Notes under the pieces: model-generated | What the model was told of the DNA's origin: nothing | The model's input: the letters and a program-made list of their open reading frames with translations, nothing else | Databases searched by the model: none | Translations under genes and position numbers: made by a program | Assembly (NCBI GenBank): GCA_038993745.2 | Contig: CP160629.1 | Span: 1,302,001-1,366,000 of the forward strand | Direction: 5' to 3' | Length of the DNA: 64,000 nucleotides | Source of the DNA: Aliivibrio fischeri | Lineage (GTDB): Bacteria; Pseudomonadota; Gammaproteobacteria; Enterobacterales; Vibrionaceae | In this document: positions 47,745-58,232 of the stretch, in pieces | Position numbering within the stretch: the first letter of the stretch is position 1 | Layout of the letters: the number at the start of each line of letters is the position of its first letter

Positions 47745-49119
47745 ATGAGAACAGAAATTGACTTAAATCAGCTACCTATTTCACTTGTCGGTGAAAGTAC
47801 ACCAGAGCCATTGCTGTATGCCTTTCAAAGAAAAGCATCCGCTCATGCTGGGGGAGGCGCAACACCAATCTCGGCGGATTTGTTTAATGAGCGCTTTTCT
47901 TCCGTTTCATCGGAAACCACACAGATCAGTAAACATCGTTGCCTTTACGTTCATATCCCTTTTTGTCGTGTGCGATGTACTTACTGTAATTTCTTTCAGC
48001 ACGCATCAAGCAAGCAACTAGTACAAGAATATTTTGATGCCTTATTAGTTGAGTTGAAATGGAAAGCACAGCTCGCTTGGACTCAAGCTGCGCCATTTCA
48101 TGCGGTATATATTGGTGGTGGAACGCCTACGGATCTTACTGCAGATCAAATTGAACAATTGGGCAAAGCCATTCGCTCTCAGTTCCCATTAACCCCTGAT
48201 TGTGAAATTACGCTAGAAGGGCGAATTAACCGTTTTGATGAAGAGATGTTTGATAAGTCATTAGAAGGTGGCTTTAATCGTTTTTCATTTGGCGTACAGA
48301 GTTTTAATACAAAAGTAAGACGCTCAGCCAAGAGGCTTGATGATAAAGAGTATGTATTACGTCGTATTCAAGAGTTAAGTGATTCAGAGCAAGCGCCCAT
48401 TGTGGTTGATTTACTTTATGGCCTTCCTTATCAAACTTCCGAGATCTGGCAACAAGATCTCAACGATTTTTTAGAGACAAACGCACATGGTGTTGATCTT
48501 TATCAGCTGATCGAAATGGGCGGAACTCCTATGAAAGGCATGATTGATAAAGGTAAATTGCCACACCCGCATCAACCGAAGAAAAAGCCTATATGTATAA
48601 ATATGGTGTGGAGTTCATGAACAAACATCACCTTAATCGCTTGAGCGTTAATCACTGGGCGCGAAGTAATCGGGAAAGAAGCATCTACAACAGTTTAGCT
48701 AAAACCACTGCAGAGGTATTGCCTGTGGGGTGTGGTGCTGGTGGTAATCTTGGCGGTGTAGGCATTATGCAACATCGCACGTTAGACGCCTATATTCAGT
48801 CAATTAAAGCTCAACAAATGCCGATTGCAATGATGACACAATCCGCTTCTTCAGCAGGGTTATTCTCAATGATTAAAGCAGGGTTTGATCGTGGTGTTCT
48901 ATCAAGAAAATCATTATTGCAGCAGACGTCAGAGGATGTCTATCAATACTTAATGCCACTATTTAAACAGTGGCAAAACCATGGATTAGTTAAGGTTAAT
49001 GCGATTATTTAAGTTTAACGCTAGCGGGTGAATTTTGGGCAGTGACTTTAGCACAAAGTGTGATATCCGCTTTATCAATGACGAACAAACAGCCTGTTTT
49101 TAATGAACATGCCGCATAA
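47745..49119 (+). pseudogene. hutW: HutW, radical-SAM heme-utilisation protein, two frameshifts
   Basis: HemN/coproporphyrinogen-dehydrogenase-like radical SAM enzyme of the hut locus, thought to act on heme inside the cell together with HutX and HutZ. The [4Fe-4S] motif CRVRCTYCNF (CxxxCxxC) and YIGGGTPTDL are intact. The frame breaks at the A5 run 48582-48586 (one A restores KKKAYMYKYGVEFMNKHHL) and again near 49000-49002 (one base restores VNGDYLSLTLAGEFWAVTL). With both repairs it is 458 residues and ends NEHAA at 49119. Two separate lesions mean it has been free of selection. Confidence 0.87.
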
Positions 49120-49147
49120 ATTTAATCAATATAATAAGAGTATTCCA

Positions 49148-49638
49148 GTGAATAAACACGTTATCGAATTATTAGAAAATGATCCATCATTATTACCAAG
49201 TGATATAGCTAAGCAACTGTCTATTAGTGAAGTCGAAGTGGTTAAATCATTACCTAAAGAGATGGTGACTATGGTTTCTGGCCTGAAAACCAAGATATTT
49301 TAGAAGGGCTAGTAGGTTTTGGTGATGTAACAACCATCGTACATTCATTTGGTTCTATCTTTGAAGTTAAAGCTCCATTTCCAAACGGGAAAATAGCGCA
49401 TGGTTATTATAACCTGATGGGGCGAGAAGGGCAGTTACACGGTCACTTAAAATTAGATTTAATTCAAGATATCGCATTAATTAGCAAACCGTTCAGAGGA
49501 ACTGAAAGCCATTACTTTGGCTTCTTTAATCATGACGGGCATTCCGTATTTAAGATCTATTTAGGTCGAGATAAAAAGCGCCAACTTATTCCTGAACAAG
49601 TTGAAGCGTTTAATGTCTTAAAACAAGAATATAAATAA
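49148..49638 (+). pseudogene. hutX: HutX heme-trafficking protein, frameshift
   Basis: HutX is a cytoplasmic heme carrier that hands heme to HutZ. The GTG at 49148 is preceded by AAGAG and begins VNKHVIELLENDPSLLPSD. The frame breaks around 49279-49283 (TTCTGGCCTG); one extra base, for example in the CC pair, restores SGPENQDILEGLVGFGDVTT and the rest through SHYFGFFNHDG and VFKIYLGRD. The repaired length is 163 residues, normal for HutX. The exact missing base cannot be decided from one sequence. Confidence 0.87.
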
Positions 49639-49691
49639 AAAAATAGTCAGCTCAGCATACAACTCAGCACCAAATTTAAAAGGAAAGAAAA

Positions 49692-50219
49692 ATGAACTCA
49701 AATGTTAAGCAGGAAAGATTACAAAATCGTCTTGGCCTTGAAATTCAAGAGTTTCGTGACTCACGTAAAACCCTTCAATTAGCAACAGTAGATTGCGAAG
49801 GAAAGCCAAACGTAAGTTACGCCCCTTTTGTTTTATTAGAAGATGGTTACTATGTCTTGATCTCAGAGATTGCACGCCATGCAAGAAACCTGTTACAAAA
49901 CCCTGATGTATCGTTAATGCTTGTCGAAGATGAAGATTCATCGAAACAATTATTCGCTCGAAAAAGATTAACGTTTGATGCGACGGCGATTTTAATTGAT
50001 AGAGAAGAAGCCAATTGGCAGCTGGCGGTTGATGAAATGAAACAACGCTTTGGCGATATTATCGACGGCTTGAGTTCGTTGGAAGACTTTAAAATGTTCC
50101 GTTTAAAACCCATTCAAGGATTGTTTGTAAAAGGATTTGGTCAAGCGTTTCAAGTAAGTGGTGATGATCTTGTCGACTTTGTTCACCTAGATGAAGGGCA
50201 CAAGAAAAGAACTGCTTAA
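49692..50219 (+). CDS. hutZ: heme-degrading protein HutZ
   Basis: 175-residue FMN-binding split-barrel protein. In Vibrio cholerae HutZ breaks down heme and releases iron, using His170 as heme ligand; here His170 is present in the C-terminal EGHKKRTA. Other matching segments are LQLATVDCEGKPNVSYAPFVLL and FRLKPIQGLFVKGFGQAF. Intact, AAAAGGAAAG precedes the ATG. It is the last gene of the hutWXZ unit and the only one still open. It may still act on endogenous heme. Confidence 0.93.
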   Translation: MNSNVKQERLQNRLGLEIQEFRDSRKTLQLATVDCEGKPNVSYAPFVLLEDGYYVLISEIARHARNLLQNPDVSLMLVEDEDSSKQLFARKRLTFDATAILIDREEANWQLAVDEMKQRFGDIIDGLSSLEDFKMFRLKPIQGLFVKGFGQAFQVSGDDLVDFVHLDEGHKKRTA

Positions 50220-50253
50220 TTCCAGCTACATAACATCAATAGAATTTAAGACT

Positions 50254-50280
50254 AAAGCTCAATATTTTGGGCTTTTTTTT
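50254..50280 (+). terminator. Rho-independent terminator after hutZ
   Basis: AAAGCTCAA and TTGGGCTTT pair (one G-T), followed by eight Ts. Confidence 0.85.
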
Positions 50281-50607
50281 GTATCTGGAATACCATATTA
50301 ATTGTAGTAAGTTACGGGGCACTCTAACTTGTTAAAATGCTTGAAAACTTCGTTAGCATTTTTGATTATAAAATTGCAGAACATGTATTTATTGTGATTG
50401 GTATCAGATCTCACTCGAAAAAGTAGCAAACAGAATAAGTGACCAATAATTTTGGCATGAATTTTAGTTTGATTGATTTTCAAGCGTGAAAGTGCCGTTG
50501 ATCGCATATTTTTTCACCAAATTAGGAACTAAATATTAACTTGATATCATTCAGTGTGAATTTTACTAAGTAACTGATTAATCTATTAATTAAGGGCTGA
50601 GTTGACC
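50281..50607. other. 327-bp gene-free stretch before vgrG
   Basis: This is the left edge of the type VI cassette. An inverted repeat AAAATGCT (50334-50341) / AGCATTTT (50355-50362) followed by T could be a second terminator. A 69-codon minus-strand frame (50298-50507) has no start context, and I could not assign it to a family; it might be decayed mobile DNA. The vgrG promoter should lie near 50500-50590. Confidence 0.4.
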
Positions 50608-52659
50608 ATGCAGGATGCTAATCAATCAAAGTTTGAGTTGGATGTAACCACGGTAGATATACCGCTTCAAGTCTATGAATTTACTGGTGAAGAAAAAATA
50701 GGTGAAAGCTATCAGTTTGAAATCACCTTCATTTGCGAAGACCCAGATCTTATTTTAGAACAGTGGCTACAACTGCCTGCTCGATTAAGTATCTGTGGGG
50801 ATAATGTAAATAGCGATTCTAATACTCGGTTTGTTCATGGTGTTATTCAGTCTATGGAACAAATGAGTACATCATTTAGATTCAGCACGTATCGACTGTC
50901 ATTAGTTCCAGTATTTTCTCTGTTATCACTTCGTCATAATTATCAGATTTTTCAGCAAAAGCCAGTGCATGAGATCATTTCAGAGGTTTATTCTCAAGCT
51001 GGTATTTTAAATCATCATTATGATATAGAACTTCATCATACTCATGAGAATCGAGATTATTGTGTGCAATATGGTGAAACCGATGCGCAATTTGTGCAAC
51101 GTTTAATGTCAGAAGAAGGATTAATTTCCTACTTTGAACATACAGAGTCGCAATCTAAATTAATTATTTCAGATGGTAAAGAAACACACACTAATCTCCC
51201 TGAACTTGAATTTATACCTGAAAATGGCATGGTTCAGGAAAGTGATGTTATTTATTCTTTGGCTAAAGAACAGAACATTCAAACCGGTAAATATGCAATA
51301 AAAGATTATGTTTTTCAGCAACCAAAGCAAATGATTAACGCTGAAAAGAGTACAGAGAAAGTAGAAGATACTGCGAGTGAAGAGGCGTTAGAGTGTTACG
51401 ATTATCAAGCATTAAATCAAGCCAACCTTTATCTTGAAAGAAAACGCACCAATCAAATCGTATTACGTGGAGAGAGCGACAGTCCACAATTAACACCAGG
51501 CTATTTTCAGCCTATATCAAACCATCCGATAGAAGAGTGGAATACTAATTGGTTAATTACTTCAGTGAATTATGAAGGGAGACAACCGCAAGTGCTAGAA
51601 GAACTGGCAGAAGGAACCTCTCATTTTGAATCTCGCTTTCATTGTATTCCTTGGTCAGTTCCTTATCGTTTAGCAAAAATAGAGAAACCGCGCATTCATA
51701 ATATTGATACTGCAATAGTAACGGGTCCTGAGAATGAAGAGATCTATTGTGATGAATATGGGCGAGTAAAAGTGCAATTTCATTGGGATAGAAATGGCCA
51801 AGAGGATGAGAAAACAAGTTGTTGGCTTCGTACCTCACAAGGCTGGGTTGGTAATCAATACGGTCAGTTTGTATTGCCAAGAATAGGACACGAGGTGATC
51901 GTTAGTTTCATTCAGGGTGATCCCGATAAACCCATCATCACCGGTTCACTGTATAACGGGGATAATAAACCGCCGTATCCATTGCCAGAGCATAAAACAC
52001 GAAGCACATTTAAAACATCAAGCTCTATTGGTGCGGATAATTTTAATGAGCTGCGCTTTGAGGATAAAAAAGTATCAGAGCAGATCTATATTCATGCGGC
52101 GAAAGACATGGATAGTCAAATTCAAAACAACCGTACTAGTGAGATATTTAATGATGATCACTCTGTTGTGCATCATGATCAATTTCATCAAATCACCAAA
52201 GATAATCATCTGACCGCGCAATCAGATAATTTAAGCTCAATTAAAGGTGACGCACACCAGCAAGTATCAGGCTCTGTTCAACAAAAGATCCAAGGCAGTC
52301 GGCTTGAACAAATAGGCACAGAGTTACATATTAAGGTGGGCAATAAAGCGGTCCTTGATGCCGGCAGTGAACTGACCATCACTACAGGCAGTAGCACAAT
52401 GAAGTTAGATTCTGGTGGTATTCATTTACTTGGAGCGGCCATTGACTTAAATAAGGGCGGCAGTCCTGGAAGCGGTAGTGGATATGCTGGTATTACAGCT
52501 ACACAACCTATTATGAAGCAGAGTGAAACGGCAGGCAGCGCGGCTGAAATCGCAACGGCCTCTGAATACACAAGAAGTAAAATTAACGCTGCTCATCAGA
52601 TAGAAGCACTAAAGACATCGGATCCTGTTTGTGAAGAATGTGAACAAGAGCAGGAATAA
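50608..52659 (+). CDS. vgrG: type VI secretion spike protein VgrG
   Basis: About 683 residues. The N-terminal gp27-like region (VDIPLQVYEFTGEEKIGESYQFEI), OB-fold/gp5 region (CDEYGRVKVQFHWDRNG, SCWLRTSQGWVGNQYG, LPRIGHEVIVSFIQGDPDKPIITG) and C-terminal beta-prism repeats (HQQVSGSVQQKIQGSRLEQIG) are all visible. It ends in a short acidic Cys-containing tail rather than an effector domain, so it delivers a separate cargo. The start could be TTG 50602 (5 bases from AAGGG) or ATG 50608; I report the ATG. Followed after 5 bases by its adaptor gene. Confidence 0.93.
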   Translation: MQDANQSKFELDVTTVDIPLQVYEFTGEEKIGESYQFEITFICEDPDLILEQWLQLPARLSICGDNVNSDSNTRFVHGVIQSMEQMSTSFRFSTYRLSLVPVFSLLSLRHNYQIFQQKPVHEIISEVYSQAGILNHHYDIELHHTHENRDYCVQYGETDAQFVQRLMSEEGLISYFEHTESQSKLIISDGKETHTNLPELEFIPENGMVQESDVIYSLAKEQNIQTGKYAIKDYVFQQPKQMINAEKSTEKVEDTASEEALECYDYQALNQANLYLERKRTNQIVLRGESDSPQLTPGYFQPISNHPIEEWNTNWLITSVNYEGRQPQVLEELAEGTSHFESRFHCIPWSVPYRLAKIEKPRIHNIDTAIVTGPENEEIYCDEYGRVKVQFHWDRNGQEDEKTSCWLRTSQGWVGNQYGQFVLPRIGHEVIVSFIQGDPDKPIITGSLYNGDNKPPYPLPEHKTRSTFKTSSSIGADNFNELRFEDKKVSEQIYIHAAKDMDSQIQNNRTSEIFNDDHSVVHHDQFHQITKDNHLTAQSDNLSSIKGDAHQQVSGSVQQKIQGSRLEQIGTELHIKVGNKAVLDAGSELTITTGSSTMKLDSGGIHLLGAAIDLNKGGSPGSGSGYAGITATQPIMKQSETAGSAAEIATASEYTRSKINAAHQIEALKTSDPVCEECEQEQE

Positions 52660-52664
52660 GAATA

Positions 52665-53519
52665 ATGGAAATGCAGTGTTTTGATTCTCTGAATATTGAT
52701 GACTTCACCTCCTTTTATTTGATGCTAGACACATGTCAGAGAGCAGACGTATTAAAAGAATTATATCAATTAGATACGGTGATTGAGCAAGAGCCTCTTT
52801 ATTTGTATGAGCCTTGGAATGACATGATATCTGTCTCTCCTTATTTGGTAAAAGCAGCGCCTGTTATTGCGCAATGGTTTGAAAGTCAACGTGGTCAGCT
52901 AGACGGTTTCTTATTCAGTTCGGCGTTAGATCTAGAAAGCCTTGCAGAGCATTTAAGAGGCGTGATTAAGGTTCAGTCGCCTTACGGTTTATCCATCATA
53001 TTGAAATCTGCGCATTCAGGGTGTGCCAATGTTTTATTCTCGACAGGAACTGATTGGTATTGGCAACACATTGATGAAGTTTGGCTTCCATATAAAAAGG
53101 GATGGGCGCATTACTTATCGCCTTGCTCTGAGATGAAAAGTGTCAAACCTTATCGTTTAACGGACGAACAATGGCAAGCGTTAGGAGAGTTAGTAACTGA
53201 AAATGCCTATGCCCATGTGCTTAATCATGTAGAGCACTTCTTCCCACATTGTTTAGTGGACGTGACAGATAAACAAAAATGGATTCAGTATTGGTTTGAG
53301 GCCGCTTATAGCAGAGGGTTTCAAAATGAATCTGACGTCTGTCTATTTATGAATGTGATGGGCTATTTAGGAAAAGAAGCGATCACAACCGATAAATATC
53401 CAAAAATCACAGAATTGATTTATCAAACATCACAGCAAACCCCATCACAAAGAATTAAACAAGCGGCTGATTTAGCCTATCAATATCGTCAATCTATGCA
53501 AAAGGATTTACAAGAATGA
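52665..53519 (+). CDS. DUF4123 type VI effector adaptor (VasW/Tap-like)
   Basis: 284 residues, soluble. The DUF4123 region spans about residues 15-140 (LYQLDTVIEQEPLYLYEP, APVIAQWFESQRGQ, HLRGVIKVQSPYG). Such adaptors load a cognate effector onto the VgrG tip. It sits exactly between vgrG and the VasX-like gene, as vasW does in V. cholerae, and overlaps the effector start by four bases (ATGA), indicating coupled synthesis. Confidence 0.88.
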   Translation: MEMQCFDSLNIDDFTSFYLMLDTCQRADVLKELYQLDTVIEQEPLYLYEPWNDMISVSPYLVKAAPVIAQWFESQRGQLDGFLFSSALDLESLAEHLRGVIKVQSPYGLSIILKSAHSGCANVLFSTGTDWYWQHIDEVWLPYKKGWAHYLSPCSEMKSVKPYRLTDEQWQALGELVTENAYAHVLNHVEHFFPHCLVDVTDKQKWIQYWFEAAYSRGFQNESDVCLFMNVMGYLGKEAITTDKYPKITELIYQTSQQTPSQRIKQAADLAYQYRQSMQKDLQE

Positions 53520-56500
53520 GCGAAGAAAACAATGCAGCCAAGTGTGGCAATAAAAAAGATGCAAAAAAACCAGCGGGGTCTTGCCCTGTAAAGTTTGGCG
53601 TTATTGACATTGTTCCAGTCCGTTATGCGATTGATGATATGGATGATGAAGAGAAAGAGCAGAAACACCCATTACTTGAAACTCATAAAGGGAACGGTTT
53701 TTTTGATGTTGCTCATTCAAAATATACATTAAGACAATTAAGAGACGGTTGGCTTTACGTTTATAGCAATAAAGATAAAACTTTTCATGAATATCAGGTA
53801 AAAGGCACTCAATTCATTAAGATTGATTGGGACTCAAATGAAGCCGATAAAGCACCAGAAGAGAGAGGGAAAGCAGGAGAGGCTAAAAGCTGTTTGTCTT
53901 ACTCTAAGAATGACACATTAACGATATCATTTTCTCACCAACGTTGGACATGGCGTTTATGTGAGCACATGCGATCAAATACTCAGTGTCGAAACGAATG
54001 GATGCGAACTGTCGACTTAAAAACCTATTCAAACACACTAGAGATAGAACACGGTGGTGGCATGCGTGATTTTGTCCATGCCGTTGCTGATATTGGAACT
54101 CCCAAACCCTCCGATGTCTTGTTTGAAAAAACATGTTCACCATTAAAAGACGATGATCCTTCTGATGATGAGTTTCATCTCGCTACTCATAAGAAACCCG
54201 TATTAGAAACCGATTATCAATGTGATTTACTAGAAAAGAACAGCGCTTTGTATATCGCACTGGATGATCAGTTGGCTGATATAACGGATTTGTTTTTGAA
54301 GTTGTCAGAAACATACGTGCGTATTGTTGAACTACAAGGAACAGAGGAGGATGAATACAAAGCTCAAATGGCTGAATTAACACGATCTTTAGCAAGGGTA
54401 ACATTTAGTGATGATCAACTTCCTGAACATATTAAATCAGATCCAATTGAACGGTTAAAACTAGAAATAGAGATAAATGAGTATTTATACCAAGAGCAAA
54501 ATGTCCAACAATCTTCAGCATCTTATGAATATCATGTCGGCGAAGGGGTAGAAAATACCTCATGGTATAAGGCGTTAGAAGCGAAAAAACAAGCCATAAA
54601 AGAGCAGTTTAATTTTGAAATTAAAAAGGAACATACTTCTCAGTGGAAAAGGCAATATCGAAATTTTGATGAAATTCGATGGAATGAACTGAATGAATAC
54701 CTATTTGAACAATACGATAAATTATCAGAAGTAGAAACATTAAACAGTAAGTTAGTTTATCAGCATAAAGAGGTAACAGATGCCATTGAACAGATGGGTA
54801 TCGACCCTATGTATTTCGGGATTGATAACCAAACAGAGGTTGGTCAACGTTATTTATCTGAACTATTTTCACCAATAACCGTAGAGCTTGTTCAATCAGG
54901 CTTTAATGTTCCTGAGATTAAGCATTACCTAGAAAAAATGTTAGATCTGAGCAAACCAAATAATTTATTAGCACTAGCCCGTTTGCTTACTCAAAAGAAG
55001 TGGTGGATGAGTTAACCACTTACTCTGAAGGTGGATCTGCACTTAATATGAGCAGCCCAAGCGACATGATCGCATTGCATACTCGATTATCAGAATTCGA
55101 TACATTAACAGGTGACGTAAGAATTCAAGATTCTGATTGGTACAAGCTGCTTCATATCAATATTAAAGCCGTGTTTGCAGCATTTATTGCCAGTAATAAA
55201 GCCAATCCGATACTGCAATTTCGACCTTCGATGGAGATGCTCAACGCAATCCAACCTCGAACTAATCAATTCAGTGCACTTAGTTTTATGACTCGCTTCA
55301 GAGTTCTCATTATGGAAAATCTAGCAGATAGCAGTTTTATTGTTTCTGTAAATCCTAATTACCCTAAAGAACTGGCGGCATTTAATAAAAAATATGATCA
55401 GTTTTTATTATCTAACAGTAAAACAATGGCTGCGATTATTCGGAAAGAACAATTTGCAGCGGTGCTAGTACAAAAAGCATCTGAATTTATTTCAGAGAAC
55501 ATGCCTCAAATGCTTAAGGTTTCGCAAAATGGATCAATGTTGAATATAAAAGGAGCAATCAGCAAAGGCGTAGCAGAGAGTTGGGCTGCATATAAGAATA
55601 CAAAGGCAGATCTTGTTAGTTTTTCGGAAAGGAAGTGGAAAGGAGCAGCAAGTTGGAATGGGGTTGTTGCAGCATTAAACATTTGGAACTCAATAACCGT
55701 TTTTTCAAATTTACTTCAAAGAAACCAAGAAAGTAAGACGACAGAGGAATATAAATCAGTCGCCGCAGAGGTTGTTTATACGGCTTCTTGGACGGTCAAT
55801 GCGTGCGCTTTGGTATCAAGAGACGCTGCATGGTCTGAAGTGATGAAAGATAAGGATTTATTGAATGAAAGAAGAAAGCAAGCTTTAAAAACAAATAAAA
55901 AACTCATTACTAAATTTGTAAATCTAACTCGATTAGTAGCTGTTACTGGATTAATCGCCAGTGTGTCTGAAATTTATTATGTTTATAAACGCTTAGATAG
56001 TCCTCTTTTATCAAAAGAGGAAGTGCTAGCTGAAAAATTGAAAGTTATTTCGTTAATTGGGCAAGCTGGTATTTTTACAACTCAACTAATTTCATGTTTT
56101 ATGAATGGTTCAATAGGCGCTATTTTTGCTCCTTGGATGGTTATTTGGTTAAGTGTATTTGGTATTGCTTATATTGCAGCAACGGTATTCATTAATATGT
56201 TTAAACGAACCGATATGGAGGTGTGGTTAGTGCAATCCATATGGGGAGTAAAGACGGCTAAGTGGTCACCAGAAATTGAACTAGTTAACTTGCAAAACAT
56301 ATTAAATAAACCTGTAGCCCAGATAGATATTGGAATAGTTAGGACGTATCAGTCAATTTCTGATTCAGACAAACAATGGACGTTAACTATTGAGTTACCT
56401 GATTACTTATCTGATAAATGGTTTGGAATTAAAGTAATTAAAAGCGCATCTAAAAAAGCAATAAAACATTATAATTTCATTGGAAATAAAGAAGCGAGTC

Positions 56501-56790
56501 AATCAGAAGTAGAGGTCAACTTCACTAAAGTAAGCAATGATAATAATTGTTATCAAATGAAGATTGAACGGAACCATTCAGAAGATATTTCTAATATAAC
56601 TATTTATTTAGATGTTTTAGCCAATAGAACGCCTCATGTGATTTCTTATTCCGGCTTTCAAGGTGGTAGTGGGGATATAAATCTAAGTATAAATAAAATC
56701 ACTTCATTTAATGATTATTCAAAAAATGAAAGTTTAGGTATGGAGATTGTGAGGTTAAATAATGCTAACTCATCAAGATATAGACAATAA
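53516..56790 (+). pseudogene. VasX-like pore-forming type VI effector, frameshift
   Basis: Two open frames, 53516-55015 (499 codons) and 55000-56790 (596 codons), form one protein if one A is restored in the A4 run at 54993-54996 (TQKEVVDELTTYSEGG). The repaired length is 1091 residues, close to V. cholerae VasX (about 1085). The N-terminus (GSCPVKFGVIDIVPVRYAIDD) matches VasX-type toxins. The C-terminal part has membrane helices (LVAVTGLIASVSEIYYVY, WMVIWLSVFGIAYIAATVFI) of the colicin-like pore domain. As sequenced, delivery and pore regions are on separate frames, so the toxin should be inactive. Its end overlaps the first immunity gene by 29 bases. Confidence 0.85.
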
Positions 56791-57493
56791 CGATAAAGTA
56801 GAAGCCATGAGAATGGATTTATATAACGAAGAAGTGCTTTATGAGTATGAAACAATAGAGCACCAATATTTTGGGTATTTTGTGGCATTGTTATGTTCAT
56901 TATTTATTTTTTGGATGTCGTATGATTCTAGTCATGATGGACTTGATGTTGGAGAGATTATTATTTACGTAGGAGGTGGGCTTTTACTTAATTTGGTTTT
57001 TATTTTTTTTGCATCAGCCGATATAAAGCGGATTTATAAGTTCACTAAAAACGGAATATTAACCGAGCAGGCAGATGTGGTACCTGAGTACGCTTATCAA
57101 TGCATACGAATGATAGGTCGAGTGGGTGTTGTTGTATGTTTGATTGCCGTTGTTTTTGTTGGCCCTATGGCGTTCATTGGAGCAGGGGCCAGTGCGTTAC
57201 TCTCATTCAAACTGGTTAACTTTAGATTAAAACCTATGTTGTTTGAAACGTTGTATTTTGATGAAACGGTATTAATTAAAGCTTCGGATGTGAGTTATAT
57301 ATCAGTAATTCCTAATGGAAAAATATCAGCCTCTAGAATGGGCTTTTTTTGTAATAAAGAAAATGTAGATGATATTTTTAATACTTTAAAAGAATTCTAT
57401 CCAAATGGTTATTTTTATGAGGTTGAGAAAGAAGATGATATTTATGAGCATGAAAAATTTAAAGAGTTCTTACATCCAATGGATCAAGATTGA
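56762..57493 (+). CDS. TsiV2-like immunity protein, copy 1
   Basis: 243 residues with membrane helices near 38-56, 68-86 and 120-150 (GVVVCLIAVVFVGPMAFIGAG). Position directly after a VasX-like effector and membrane topology fit TsiV2, the inner-membrane protein that blocks the VasX pore. The start MLTHQDIDNNDK overlaps the effector end. It is closely related to the next gene, with strongly conserved ends and a central ADIKRIYKFTKNGILTEQAD block. Confidence 0.8.
   Translation: MLTHQDIDNNDKVEAMRMDLYNEEVLYEYETIEHQYFGYFVALLCSLFIFWMSYDSSHDGLDVGEIIIYVGGGLLLNLVFIFFASADIKRIYKFTKNGILTEQADVVPEYAYQCIRMIGRVGVVVCLIAVVFVGPMAFIGAGASALLSFKLVNFRLKPMLFETLYFDETVLIKASDVSYISVIPNGKISASRMGFFCNKENVDDIFNTLKEFYPNGYFYEVEKEDDIYEHEKFKEFLHPMDQD
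57022..57267 (+). repeat. duplicated segment shared by the two immunity genes
   Basis: 57022-57267 recurs at 57782-58027 (offset 760) with roughly 16 differences. The flanking parts of the genes are much more diverged, apart from the first 120 bases of each gene. The patchy identity suggests tandem duplication with later gene conversion. Confidence 0.85.
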
Positions 57494-57521
57494 GGTGACA
57501 TTTCAAGGATGCGGTTAAATA

Positions 57522-58205
57522 ATGCTAACTCATAAAGATATAGATAATACAGACAAAATAGAAACCATGAGAATGGAGTTATATAACGAAGAAGTGCTTT
57601 ATGAGTATGAAATCATAGAGCATCAATATTTAGGGTATTTTGCTGGTGTTGGTTTTTTTAGTGTTATGAGTTGGATGTTATATGACTTTAGTCAAGATAT
57701 GCTAGATACAGGTGGTGTGGTGGCATTTAGTTTACTTACCATTTTCATGACATTGTTTTTTATATTTTTTGGTTCTGCAGACATAAAGCGGATTTACAAG
57801 TTCACTAAAAACGGAATATTAACCGAGCAGGCAGATGTGGTACCAGAGTACGCTTATCAATGCATGCGAATGATAGGTCGAGTGGGTGTTGTTGCATGTT
57901 TAGTTGCCGTTGTTTTTGTTGGCCCTATGGCGTTCGTTGGGGCAGGGGCCAGTGCATTACTCTCATTCAAACTGGTTAACTTTAGGCTGAAACCTATGAT
58001 GTTTGAAAGTTTGTATTTTGATGAGTCCGTGATATTTAAAACAAGCAAAGAAAATTATATAGATATTACAGCAAACATTAATGAAATTTTCAATACATTA
58101 AGGGAATTCTATCCAAATGGTTATTTTTATGAGGTAGAGGAAGAAGATGATATATATTCCCATTATAAATATAAAGAGTTCTTACATTCAATCGTTCAGG
58201 ATTGA
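57522..58205 (+). CDS. TsiV2-like immunity protein, copy 2
   Basis: 227 residues, paralogue of the preceding gene. The N-terminal 40 residues and a block near residues 88-165 are nearly identical to copy 1, but the first two membrane helices (GVGFFSVMSWMLYDF, TIFMTLFFIFFGS) and the stretch after residue 170 differ; a 16-residue segment is missing there. It may protect against a related VasX variant from other strains. No terminator lies between the copies, so they are co-transcribed. Confidence 0.8.
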   Translation: MLTHKDIDNTDKIETMRMELYNEEVLYEYEIIEHQYLGYFAGVGFFSVMSWMLYDFSQDMLDTGGVVAFSLLTIFMTLFFIFFGSADIKRIYKFTKNGILTEQADVVPEYAYQCMRMIGRVGVVACLVAVVFVGPMAFVGAGASALLSFKLVNFRLKPMMFESLYFDESVIFKTSKENYIDITANINEIFNTLREFYPNGYFYEVEEEDDIYSHYKYKEFLHSIVQD

Positions 58206-58232
58206 TGTGAAATAGTAAAGGCGCATTAAATA

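Noticed and set aside
48593..49012. Independent gene downstream of hutW
   Set aside because: Its sequence continues HutW in another frame, and its start lies inside the first fragment.
50298..50507. 69-residue minus-strand gene or transposase remnant
   Set aside because: No ribosome-binding site, no recognised motif and no terminal repeats; noted only as a gene-free stretch.
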